The position numbers were made by a program, and so were the translations under genes. DNA of 6,412 nucleotides from Bacteroidota bacterium. GTDB taxonomy: Bacteria > Bacteroidota > Ignavibacteria > Ignavibacteriales > Ignavibacteriaceae. This document shows positions 1 to 6,303 of this stretch, piece after piece. Location of the stretch: assembly GCA_021790055.1 (NCBI GenBank), contig JAJYIL010000186.1, positions 1 through 6,412 on the forward strand. Reading direction: 5' to 3'. The notes beneath the pieces were generated by a model, which was not told the origin of the DNA, made no database searches, and saw only the letters and a program-made list of their open reading frames with translations. How positions within the stretch are numbered: the first letter of the stretch is position 1; every line of letters starts with the position of its first letter.

Positions 1-2658
1 CGATCTAATACCGGAAGTAGCGGGGACGTAGTTGATAACTCTTACGTTACCGGTAACATCTTTATAATAACCAGCAATATGGATCAAATACTCATTGAAT
101 AAATTGTAGTCAACGCCCAATTCATATTGAATTGTTTTTGACGGAGCCAGGTTTGGATTTCCGAGATCATATAAACCGCCCTTCTGAGTGTCATATCTAA
201 AGCCGTATGCAAGCATATCGGCAAGAGGCGGCATGCTTCTAAATTGACCGTAGTTAAAATAGAATTTTGCATTATCAGTAATCGGGAAAGATATTCCGAA
301 CCGCGGGCTAAATACAAGATGAGTTGCAACAGGTTGAAGAAGAGGAGTTTGTCCTTCAGCTATATACTGAGCATTTAACTGGTTCCAATGCTGCCATATA
401 ATTGAGCCGCCCGATTGCAGTATGCTCAGGTAGTCTGCAGGTGTCCAGTTAGGAGCTGCAAATGCATCGGCATCCCAGGGTCTTCCGGTCGGCCACTCCA
501 GGTTGCCGAAACTGTAATAATCTGCACGTATGCCGATATTTGCAATCATGTCCTCAAATGTAATCTGGTCCTGGACATAAGCACCAACGGTACGTGGGTA
601 AACATTAAAGTTGTATTCATACATACTCAATGGACCCTGGTTTGGCCAGTATGACCAGCGATTATTATTTAAGGCTGTATAGTAATACTCAAATCCAGCC
701 TTTATAAAATGCTCTTTTGTAACCTGACTTCCGAAATCTACTTGTAAATTTACCTGCTGCGTAAGTGAATTATCATAGTAAAGACCTCCTTTACTGTCGA
801 ACCTTTCACTTAAGCCGGGAACACTTAAATATTGATCAAAGACAAATCCTGCAACCGTATCTTCGCTGGCACCTAACGGAAGAATTTCTCTTCCGTACGG
901 CGCTTCAGTTAAAGGAATAGGACCGGCATATGCGAGAGGAGTATTATTACGCATCGAGCTAAGATCCGGATTGATATCTTCTTTTGTAGCTTGATAGCTT
1001 CCCTTGACATCATAATAAGTTGTTGCGCTAATTGCATGAGAAAGCTCGAAACCGCCCAGGTAATTATTTTCTATCCAAGGTTGAAGCATCGTCTGGTACC
1101 AATAATATGCTGGACCGTAATTACTTCCATAAGATGTAAAGAGAGGTATATCGTTTTCGGGTACAAAGGCGCCTCTATCAAGACCCTGATATACATTAGA
1201 TACTCCGCCTTGAGTAACTTGATTTGCAATGGAAAGAGTTGCCGGCTCGCTGTCCGCTGCACGCGCCGGATTCATTCCTTTTTCATATCCGTAAATACCG
1301 GTTAATTTAAGAGTAATTCCTTTTGAAAGGTTTGATTTCATGGCAAGCATTGTAGTGCTTTTCAAATCATACTGTAATTCAAGAGGTTCAATGTATGAAG
1401 TACGGGCTGTTGTATTTGATAGGAAAAAAGTAGCGTCGCCAAGTGCCCTGCTTACAAAAGGAATAGGTCCGCCGAAACCACCATCGAAGTTAAAATCGCC
1501 GTATTGACCTTCTTTATTCGCATGATTGCTAAATGCATTTATAAGATTTTGATCGGTTACCGGCGTACCCACGTTCAAGCCCTGCGCATTAAGCTTGTTG
1601 ATAGTTTGATTCAACAATGCGAAATTTGGATTTACCATGTGCATCCAGGCATCATACAGATACATATCAACAGGTGTAATTTCCTGACCGGGCTTCAAGC
1701 TGGTTCTCCATGATGCGGGAATATTCCTGCCAGTAAGATTTAGAAATCCGTTGAAAGAAGGATACTGCCCGAATTGTTGAGCCTGGTAAGGCGTAATTAT
1801 ACCCTGTTGTACTGCTGCACTTACACCTATGAAGGCAATCGTAGGATCAAGGTGAGGACGCAGGTAGTTGTTCATCGGATCATATAAGGATGGACCAAAT
1901 CTTTTTATATGAGCAGGACTCTGCGTAAATGAAAAGGTACCGTGGTATCCGTCCATCGTTCCGGTCTTGGTCGTTACATCAATAAGACCTGAACGGAATT
2001 GACCATATTCAGCATTCATACCGCCTGCATTAAGTGAAACTTGCTCAATACCGCTTGTAGGTATAAACGCATCAGTTTTGCCAACTCTTGCATTGACGAA
2101 TGGCAATCCGTTAACTATGGTACCGGTTTCCGAAGGACCGCCGCCGCGTATTTCAAGATATGAATTGTCGGTTATACCTGCTTGTGTATTTAAAAAGTCC
2201 TGCAAGGTTCTAACCCCGGCGGTATTTGTAATTTGTTTGTCCGTAACTACAATTTGACTGCTTGAAACATCTTTATGAAGAATATCTCTTGGCGCAGTTA
2301 CAATTATCTCTTTTGTCTGAACGGCTGATGCTTCAAGATTGAAATCAATGCGTGTAATTTGGTTAAACGAGACAACTACATCGGTTTTTAATTCCTTTGC
2401 GTAACCAATCATCGATGCTTGTAGTTTATATGTGCCTATTGGAACGTTGACGATTACATAGTCACCGTTCAAATCCGTAGCAGCACCTAATGTAGTTCCC
2501 TGTATAATTATGTTAACACCTATTAAAGGCTCGCCGGTTGTATTGTCTTTAACATGACCGACAATCTTCCCCTGAGCAAATATTTTTGTTCCGCAAAAAG
2601 CGGATAAAAATATTAAAAGCAGAAAAGACCAGAATATTTTTTTTGTACCAATACTCAT
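1..2658 (-). CDS. TonB-dependent outer-membrane receptor with N-terminal carboxypeptidase-regulatory-like domain (C-terminus cut by window edge)
   Basis: I translated this frame by hand and it stays open for 886 codons from the ATG at 2658 to base 1, so the gene continues beyond the left edge. Residues 1-28 form a signal peptide: KK at 6-7, a hydrophobic core, and likely cleavage after A28 in IFAQ. Residues 31-112 match a carboxypeptidase-regulatory-like beta-sandwich, with GEPLIGVNI, the TDLNGDY turn and VPIGTYKL. A TonB-box-like stretch, KEIIVTAPR, lies at 116-124. The plug domain covers about 130-233, including TLQDFLNTQAGI, EIRGGG, VNGLPF and AEYGQFRSGLIDV. The rest is barrel, with alternating aromatic strands and the family phrase GGFGGPIPF. 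Such receptors import ligands too large for porins, driven by TonB-ExbBD. The plug lacks the usual SusC wording and no SusD gene is visible, so I would not call it SusC. Neighbouring pectin enzymes suggest oligosaccharide uptake, which is inference. The start is supported by GGAG five bases upstream. Confidence 0.93.
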   Translation of the reverse strand, partial: MSIGTKKIFWSFLLLIFLSAFCGTKIFAQGKIVGHVKDNTTGEPLIGVNIIIQGTTLGAATDLNGDYVIVNVPIGTYKLQASMIGYAKELKTDVVVSFNQITRIDFNLEASAVQTKEIIVTAPRDILHKDVSSSQIVVTDKQITNTAGVRTLQDFLNTQAGITDNSYLEIRGGGPSETGTIVNGLPFVNARVGKTDAFIPTSGIEQVSLNAGGMNAEYGQFRSGLIDVTTKTGTMDGYHGTFSFTQSPAHIKRFGPSLYDPMNNYLRPHLDPTIAFIGVSAAVQQGIITPYQAQQFGQYPSFNGFLNLTGRNIPASWRTSLKPGQEITPVDMYLYDAWMHMVNPNFALLNQTINKLNAQGLNVGTPVTDQNLINAFSNHANKEGQYGDFNFDGGFGGPIPFVSRALGDATFFLSNTTARTSYIEPLELQYDLKSTTMLAMKSNLSKGITLKLTGIYGYEKGMNPARAADSEPATLSIANQVTQGGVSNVYQGLDRGAFVPENDIPLFTSYGSNYGPAYYWYQTMLQPWIENNYLGGFELSHAISATTYYDVKGSYQATKEDINPDLSSMRNNTPLAYAGPIPLTEAPYGREILPLGASEDTVAGFVFDQYLSVPGLSERFDSKGGLYYDNSLTQQVNLQVDFGSQVTKEHFIKAGFEYYYTALNNNRWSYWPNQGPLSMYEYNFNVYPRTVGAYVQDQITFEDMIANIGIRADYYSFGNLEWPTGRPWDADAFAAPNWTPADYLSILQSGGSIIWQHWNQLNAQYIAEGQTPLLQPVATHLVFSPRFGISFPITDNAKFYFNYGQFRSMPPLADMLAYGFRYDTQKGGLYDLGNPNLAPSKTIQYELGVDYNLFNEYLIHIAGYYKDVTGNVRVINYVPATSGIRS

Positions 2659-2663
2659 TTGTA

Positions 2664-2667
2664 CTCC
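2664..2667 (-). promoter_or_regulatory. Ribosome-binding site of the TonB-dependent receptor
   Basis: Minus-strand GGAG (within AGTGGAGTACAA) lies five bases before the ATG at 2658. It fixes the start codon, because the signal peptide begins directly after it. A clear Shine-Dalgarno sequence is also one of the clues against a classical Bacteroidetes host. Confidence 0.7.
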
Positions 2668-2722
2668 ACTAAAAAAGTTGTTAAAACCTATTAGATGTAA
2701 GAACTAATATCAAACGATGTGT

Positions 2723-2806
2723 TTATTTAGTTTTATATCTGCTTCCTCCTTTTAACAAATGAATGCAAAAATTTGAGAGCAATAAACATGTCAACCAGGT
2801 CTTCAT
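2723..2806 (-). CDS. Possible 27-residue leader or small ORF upstream of the receptor (doubtful)
   Basis: An ATG at 2806 is preceded by GGAAGGG, seven bases upstream on the minus strand, and opens 27 codons ending in TAA at 2723-2725. The peptide starts MKTWLTCLLLSNFC, a lysine followed by a hydrophobic stretch, and ends in a basic tail, KGGSRYKTK. It resembles a short membrane-inserting or signal-like peptide, but I recognise no family. Its stop lies 64 bases before the receptor start, on the same strand, so it could be a leader peptide. It could equally be chance: AT-rich DNA gives hydrophobic frames readily, and an ORF this short has no statistical weight. An internal AAAGGAGG at 2745-2752 is a perfect Shine-Dalgarno-like string with no suitable start after it. 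Confidence 0.2.
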   Translation of the reverse strand: MKTWLTCLLLSNFCIHLLKGGSRYKTK

Positions 2807-2870
2807 ATGTTATCCCTTCCTTTTAATACTGCAATAATGAACTTATTAAATTCAAAAACCTTTGAGGTAA

Positions 2871-2907
2871 ACTCATGCTTTCCGAACACGGCTTCGCCTC
2901 GGTGAGT
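2871..2907. other. GC-richer patch with nested inverted repeats (possible RNA fold)
   Basis: On the minus strand the left arm ACTCA-CCGA-GGC is contiguous. After a GAA loop it can pair with GCC, TCGG and TGAGT, which are separated by 4-nt and 6-nt bulges. This stands out from AT-rich surroundings. No T-run follows on the minus strand, so it is not a standard terminator. It may be a structured leader element of the receptor mRNA or a decayed repeat. The fold was judged by eye only. Confidence 0.3.
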
Positions 2908-2993
2908 CACATTAATCTACTTGACTACTTACTACTTTGTTACCATATAAAATTAAAACGGCTACCTTTTTAAAAAGAAAATATTTTTCATTA

Positions 2994-3023
2994 GGAGAAA
3001 ACATCATCATTCTCCGGGAGAAT
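2994..3023. repeat. Alternating GGAGAA / TTCTCC / GGAGAA inverted-repeat blocks
   Basis: GGAGAA at 2994-2999, TTCTCC at 3010-3015 and GGAGAA at 3017-3022 can form two mutually exclusive pairings. One is a 6-bp stem with a 10-nt loop. The other is the near-perfect palindrome ATTCTCC-G-GGAGAAT at 3009-3023. The arms are clear in the sequence; any role as a switch or binding site is inference. Confidence 0.4.
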
Positions 3024-3192
3024 TATTAAAGAGAACTGCGAAACAATACCTTATGGTTTAGATGAAGATTATTACAGCGGTCTTACTTGATTTGGTAGCA
3101 GTGTTCACGTTAGGTTAACATAACATGATTATTAAAATATTCAAGTCCTGTAACAAATCTCCCGAGTATGCCTTCCTAAAATTTATGAAAAT

Positions 3193-3218
3193 AGTTAACG
3201 ATTAAGTAACCGATAACT
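3193..3218 (+). promoter_or_regulatory. Candidate operator, copy 1: tandem 12-bp motif AGTWAHCGATDA
   Basis: Two adjacent 12-bp units, AGTTAACGATTA (3193-3204) and AGTAACCGATAA (3205-3216), agree at 9 of 12 positions, and CT follows at 3217-3218. The whole 26 bp matches 22 of 26 bases with the reverse complement of 6250-6275. It lies 64-89 bp after the GH43 stop, just downstream of a possible minus-strand promoter, and about 535 bp before the receptor start. The CGAT cores fall about one helical turn apart, as expected for tandem binding of a transcription factor. The protein that would bind is unknown. Confidence 0.4.
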
Positions 3219-3230
3219 TTATTGATGTCT

Positions 3231-3259
3231 AAAATCCTGAATTTAATATTAATTGTCAA
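3231..3259 (-). promoter_or_regulatory. Weak sigma70-like promoter candidate for the receptor transcript
   Basis: A perfect TTGACA lies at 3259-3254 on the minus strand. Seventeen bases further is GATTTT (3236-3231), a poor -10 box. If used, it would start transcription near 3224, immediately before the tandem motif at 3193-3218, and would give the receptor a leader of more than 550 nt. The -35 match is exact, but the -10 is weak and such strings are common in AT-rich DNA. Confidence 0.25.
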
Positions 3260-3262
3260 GGC

Positions 3263-3289
3263 TTTTTTCAAAAAAATAAAATTAATTTT
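3263..3289 (-). terminator. A/T-only palindromes and T-run at the end of the GH43 gene (weak terminator candidate)
   Basis: Two palindromes sit here: AAAATTAATTTT at 3278-3289, overlapping the TAA stop, and TTTTTTCAAAAAA at 3263-3275. On the minus strand this reads as a long T-rich run just after the stop codon. Without G-C pairs the hairpins would be unstable, so intrinsic termination here is uncertain and read-through into the 623-bp region is possible. Confidence 0.2.
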
Positions 3290-5018
3290 TCAGCGGCTCT
3301 ATTCTGAACCAATCAAAGTCTGCAAAGCCTGAATCATTTGAATCTTTAGCTCTTGTGCAGAACATTCCAATCTTAGCGCCAATCCATCTGCCTGCAACTG
3401 CAGTAAAAGGCTTCCCGGTATCGATAAAGCTTTTTCCATCCACGCTGTAACTGAACCGACAAACAGCATTACTATTCACTATAACTTTGAAATAGACCTT
3501 ACCGTTTTCTAACTTTTTTATTTCTTGTTCAATTTCGGATCTTCCTTCGTCTGCGTGCGGACAAGTTGTAAGCACAATGTGAATTCCATCTTCTTTGTTA
3601 ATTAGAGAAAGATATGCATAGCTTCTGCCCATAATTATGAATCCAACTTTATCTCCGATAGATAAAGGATGAAATGTTACCTTTGTAGTTGCAGTAAATT
3701 TATCAGCCGGAAATTTTTGCGATAGAATATTTGGAACGTCCCAATAATTCTTAAAATTTTTCGGTAGAAGTTGTGCATATAATCTTAAGTAACCTTCACC
3801 GGAAGTGAACAGCCACGTAGCGCCCGGGTTTGCACTCCATTGCCATTGAGGTCCCAATTTTACGCTGTTAAATTCATCGGATGTTTGAGGCACTTGAACC
3901 CGGTACGTTTTTCCAACATCAGGCTTTTTATAAATAATAACCGGCTCTCCGACTCCTTCATTGTTTTGATTGATACCGATTGTAGGCCAACCGTTTTTCC
4001 AACTCATTGGCTCCAGTAAATCTACTCTCCCATAAGCGCTTCTGTCCTGGAAATGAATGAACCATGACTGCCCGGTTTGAGTTTCCACCCACGCTCCTTG
4101 ATGCGGTCCATTAATTTCTGTTTTTCCCTGAGCTAGCACCTTTCGTCTCTCATACGGTCCATATATATTTTTAGATCGAAGTACAATCTGCCAGCCAAGC
4201 TTAACTCCGCCTGCGGGTGCGAAGATATAATAATAACCGTTACGCTTATAAAATTTTGGTCCTTCAACACCGGGGTCACTTACATGTCCGTCATATACAA
4301 TTACGCCTTCGTCTAAAACTTTTGTTCCTTCAGGATTCATCCTATTAAGTACTAATAGGTTTCTTATCCTTGCGCGGCTGCCGGCATAAGCATGAATAAG
4401 ATATGCTTTGCCGTTTGTATCCCACAATGGACAAGGGTCCTCCAATCCCTTTCCTGCTTGAACTAAAACGGGAATCGACCATGGTCCTGCAGGATTTTTT
4501 GCCCTCACCATATAAATGCCGAAGCCAACATCGGGATAAAAAATATAAAACTCACCATCATGAAATCTTATCGATGGCGCCCAGACACCGTTTCCATGCT
4601 GAGGCTTTGAATAAACATCGTAAGGCGGCTGCCTAAGAAGAGCATGCCCGATAATTTTCCAATTCACCAAATCTTTCGACTGAAGAATCGGCAGCCCCGG
4701 AACTTGATCGAAGCTGGAGGCAACCAAATAAAAATTGTCTCCAACTCTTATTACATCCGGGTCAGAATAATCGGCATAGATAATTGGATTCTTGTAATAA
4801 CCGTTCCCCAAATCGGGAACCCAGGCAGCATCTTTAAGCGGATTCTTGAAAGCCTGAGCATTCAAATTAGAAAATGTCAAAGATAAAACTATTATGAACA
4901 GAAAAATGATATCGGAGATCAGATGCCGGAGATCAGAGATCGGTATGAATTCTGACTTCTGAACTCTGACTAATGATTTCTTCTTCCATACCGGACAAAA
5001 GTTAATGATAAAGTTCAT
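3282..5018 (-). CDS. GH43 glycoside hydrolase with C-terminal concanavalin-like domain (secreted arabinofuranosidase/xylosidase type)
   Basis: The 578-residue product has a GH43 five-bladed propeller at about 72-365. The expected catalytic carboxylates are present: base D86 in YSDPDVIR, pKa-tuning D194 in LEDPCPLWD, and acid E252 in VEGPKFYKR. Other family features are GVWAPSI (144-150), SKDLVNW (114-120) and GPHQGAWVE (304-312). From about 380, DEFN...LGPQWQW opens the beta-sandwich domain often fused to GH43 beta-xylosidases and arabinofuranosidases. The family releases arabinose, xylose or related sugars from side chains by inversion; the exact substrate cannot be read here. Residues 37-55 form the signal-peptide core and NAQ-type end, so export is expected. 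Residues 16-36 are encoded by a 14-bp-period repeat, which makes the n-region unusually long. The next methionine is M170, inside the catalytic domain, so the ATG at 5018 is forced. The gene follows the esterase after 5 bp, with only a poorly spaced AAAGAG before it, which suggests translational coupling. Confidence 0.9.
   Translation of the reverse strand: MNFIINFCPVWKKKSLVRVQKSEFIPISDLRHLISDIIFLFIIVLSLTFSNLNAQAFKNPLKDAAWVPDLGNGYYKNPIIYADYSDPDVIRVGDNFYLVASSFDQVPGLPILQSKDLVNWKIIGHALLRQPPYDVYSKPQHGNGVWAPSIRFHDGEFYIFYPDVGFGIYMVRAKNPAGPWSIPVLVQAGKGLEDPCPLWDTNGKAYLIHAYAGSRARIRNLLVLNRMNPEGTKVLDEGVIVYDGHVSDPGVEGPKFYKRNGYYYIFAPAGGVKLGWQIVLRSKNIYGPYERRKVLAQGKTEINGPHQGAWVETQTGQSWFIHFQDRSAYGRVDLLEPMSWKNGWPTIGINQNNEGVGEPVIIYKKPDVGKTYRVQVPQTSDEFNSVKLGPQWQWSANPGATWLFTSGEGYLRLYAQLLPKNFKNYWDVPNILSQKFPADKFTATTKVTFHPLSIGDKVGFIIMGRSYAYLSLINKEDGIHIVLTTCPHADEGRSEIEQEIKKLENGKVYFKVIVNSNAVCRFSYSVDGKSFIDTGKPFTAVAGRWIGAKIGMFCTRAKDSNDSGFADFDWFRIEPLKN
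4913..4974. repeat. 14-bp-period degenerate tandem repeat inside the GH43 signal-peptide region
   Basis: Two repeat types abut. CGGAGATCAGATGC (4913-4926) is followed by CGGAGATCAGAGAT (4927-4940) and a broken unit, CGGTAT. Then come GAATTCTGACTTCT (4947-4960) and GAACTCTGACTAAT (4961-4974). Each pair has an 11-base core repeated exactly or with one change at a 14-bp offset. The block is translated in frame as residues about 16-36 of the GH43 product, between its KKK patch and its hydrophobic core. Similar low-complexity strings occur between genes in Bacteroidetes-like genomes, as I recall; here one seems to have entered a coding region. Confidence 0.65.
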
Positions 5019-5023
5019 GCTCT

Positions 5024-6013
5024 TTAATACTTTCTTCCTACTAAAGAAGGATTCCAGTTGCCAAAAATATTTTTCAAAGTATATTCGGCAGCTTCTTTAG
5101 AAGTTAATTGTTTTGACCATTCGACTCTTCCTGCCGGATTAGCACCGGGACCTGTTGATTTGCACTCGGAATATCGAGCCGACTTTTCTCTCTTCGGATC
5201 TTTCCAGTTATTCCATCCGGCAGCAACTATCTGAGGACCTAAATAACAATGAATATATGCAACCGCTGCATACGGACGCCAGGGGCGACCGAGATAAACT
5301 TTATTCAAGCCTGAATCTGCAATAAGCTTGCAGTCGAAAAACACGTAGCCGAATTTCTGCTTGGATGAAGTAGATGCAGCAGTAACGAAGGAGTTCTTCT
5401 TACTTTTAATTAAACAATTTTTAAAGACAGCGGTTGCATCGCCGAAAATAAAATCGGTAGTTCCTTCTATATAACAGCTATCATAAAATTGCCTGCTTGA
5501 GTCATTCGCTGCATAAAGTGTATCCTGATTACCGATAATTCGGCAGTTTTTGATAATGCATCTATCTGCTTCAACAGCTAGCGCAAGCGCCTGACCAACT
5601 CTGCCCGCGGAATTCTCGAATGTCAGGTTCTCGGCAGTAAAATCATTTCCTTGAACAAGCACAGTATAAGAAGTGAAGGTATTAATATCTCCTTTGCCGT
5701 GATAGTCATCGTATGTTATAATTGTACTGTCCTTGCTTTCGCCGATTAAAGTAATTTTTGTTTTCCATGAAGGGATAATTACTTTCTCTTTATACACTCC
5801 ATTCTTAATGTAGATAGTTACTCTTTTTTGAGCTACATCCGGAGCCGCATTTATTGCAGCCTGAACGGAAGTAAAATCTCCGCTACCGTCTTTTGCAACT
5901 ACAATGTAATACTTTTGAGTTTCATCTTTTTGAAAATTATTTTTAGCAAACGACAAATTTGCCAGCATCAAAAGTAAGAATATAAAAATAACCCGGGAAG
6001 ATATGTTTTTCAT
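5024..6013 (-). CDS. Pectin methylesterase (pectinesterase, CE8), secreted
   Basis: The enzyme demethylates homogalacturonan, releasing methanol and leaving pectate for lyases or polygalacturonases. The 329-residue product is a usual size for a single-domain CE8 enzyme. Residues 1-23 are a signal peptide (MKNISSR, hydrophobic core, cleavage near SFA). The right-handed beta-helix starts at about 35 with VVAKDGSGDFTSVQAAI. All family signatures are present: GVYKEKV (72-78), GQALAL (140-145), NQDTLY (162-167), GTTDFIFG (184-191), LGRPWRPYA (241-249) and AGWNNW near the end. The expected catalytic and substrate residues are intact: Q141, Q163, D164, D187, R243 and W245. It is the first gene of a tight pair with the GH43 gene. 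The start at 6013 is fixed by AGAGG four bases upstream and by the signal peptide. No truncation or frameshift is seen. I leave the symbol empty, although pemA-type names are used for this family. Confidence 0.96.
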   Translation of the reverse strand: MKNISSRVIFIFLLLMLANLSFAKNNFQKDETQKYYIVVAKDGSGDFTSVQAAINAAPDVAQKRVTIYIKNGVYKEKVIIPSWKTKITLIGESKDSTIITYDDYHGKGDINTFTSYTVLVQGNDFTAENLTFENSAGRVGQALALAVEADRCIIKNCRIIGNQDTLYAANDSSRQFYDSCYIEGTTDFIFGDATAVFKNCLIKSKKNSFVTAASTSSKQKFGYVFFDCKLIADSGLNKVYLGRPWRPYAAVAYIHCYLGPQIVAAGWNNWKDPKREKSARYSECKSTGPGANPAGRVEWSKQLTSKEAAEYTLKNIFGNWNPSLVGRKY

Positions 6014-6016
6014 TTT

Positions 6017-6022
6017 ACCTCT
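6017..6022 (-). promoter_or_regulatory. Ribosome-binding site of the pectin methylesterase gene
   Basis: Minus-strand AGAGGT, followed by AAA and the ATG at 6013, is a good Shine-Dalgarno match at short spacing. It contrasts with the GH43 gene next in line, which has no well-placed site and probably relies on coupling to this gene. Confidence 0.65.
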
Positions 6023-6200
6023 AAATAATTTCTAATATTTTATCTTTTAGACTGAATTAGGAATAACCAGCTATACGAAGGATTAGCAAATTCTTTTCTG
6101 ATTTTTCTATAAACTAATGATGAGAGTAAAGAGTTAAATGTAAATCCTGCTGTGCTCGCAAGTCTCTTCAAGTGTAACAGACGGATAGAATATATTAATA

Positions 6201-6229
6201 TTGACTGGTTCGTTTTCAGGTTATATTTT
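6201..6229 (+). promoter_or_regulatory. Weak plus-strand sigma70-like promoter candidate
   Basis: TTGACT (6201-6206), a 17-bp spacer and TATTTT (6224-6229) resemble a promoter pointing away from the pectin operon, with the tandem motif 20 bp downstream. The relative order and orientation, promoter then motif, is the same as at 3259-3193. No plus-strand gene is visible before the window ends, so this is weak. Confidence 0.17.
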
Positions 6230-6249
6230 CAAGTTTAATTTGATTTTTT

Positions 6250-6275
6250 AGTCATCGTTTACTTTATCGATAACT
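6250..6275 (-). promoter_or_regulatory. Candidate operator, copy 2: tandem 12-bp motif AGTWAHCGATDA
   Basis: Read on the minus strand, the units are AGTTATCGATAA (6275-6264) and AGTAAACGATGA (6263-6252), 9 of 12 identical to each other. The full 26 bp differs from 3193-3218 at only four positions, and all four fall at the same two variable columns of the two units. The first unit contains the perfect palindrome TTATCGATAA (6264-6273), a form typical of repressor half-sites such as those of LacI-type proteins. The site lies 237-262 bp before the pectinesterase start, so it could control that operon. Confidence 0.4.
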
Positions 6276-6303
6276 AAGACCAGGGCGAAATTTGAAATTT
6301 TTT

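Larger units (their letters stand above)
2659..3281. other. 623-bp AT-rich intergenic region between the receptor and the GH43 gene
   Basis: Neither strand shows an open frame with a convincing length, start and composition. The region contains a possible 27-codon ORF near the receptor, a GC-richer foldable patch at 2871-2907 and alternating GGAGAA/TTCTCC blocks at 2994-3022. It also holds a 26-bp tandem motif at 3193-3218 and a weak minus-strand promoter candidate at 3231-3259. Its length, and its position between two same-strand genes, suggest that the receptor has its own promoter and a long leader. No GC-rich hairpin followed by a T-run was seen after the GH43 stop codon. Confidence 0.7.

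Noticed and set aside
84..1713. Several open frames of 60-105 codons on both strands within the receptor gene.
   Set aside because: They overlap the continuous 886-codon receptor frame, have no recognisable domains or ribosome-binding sites, and are rich in residues typical of shadow frames.
1..2658. The receptor as a broken gene, because it lacks a stop.
   Set aside because: The frame is continuous through all 886 codons with no frameshift; only the window edge interrupts it.
2745..2752. Perfect AAAGGAGG as the ribosome-binding site of an unlisted gene.
   Set aside because: No ATG, GTG or TTG occurs at a usable distance on the minus strand; the next candidate starts are too far away and their frames stop quickly.
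4403..4886. Two plus-strand open frames of 77 and 80 codons opposite the GH43 gene.
   Set aside because: They are antisense to the conserved catalytic domain, whose active-site motifs explain the sequence constraint.
4913..4974. The tandem repeat as a CRISPR array.
   Set aside because: The units are 14 bp, degenerate and directly abutting, with no unique spacers, and they are translated as part of the GH43 gene.
3193..6275. The inverted 26-bp motifs as terminal inverted repeats of a transposon carrying the two enzyme genes.
   Set aside because: No transposase or integrase lies between them, similarity stops at 26 bp, the flanking bases show no target-site duplication, and the internal 12-bp period fits binding sites better.
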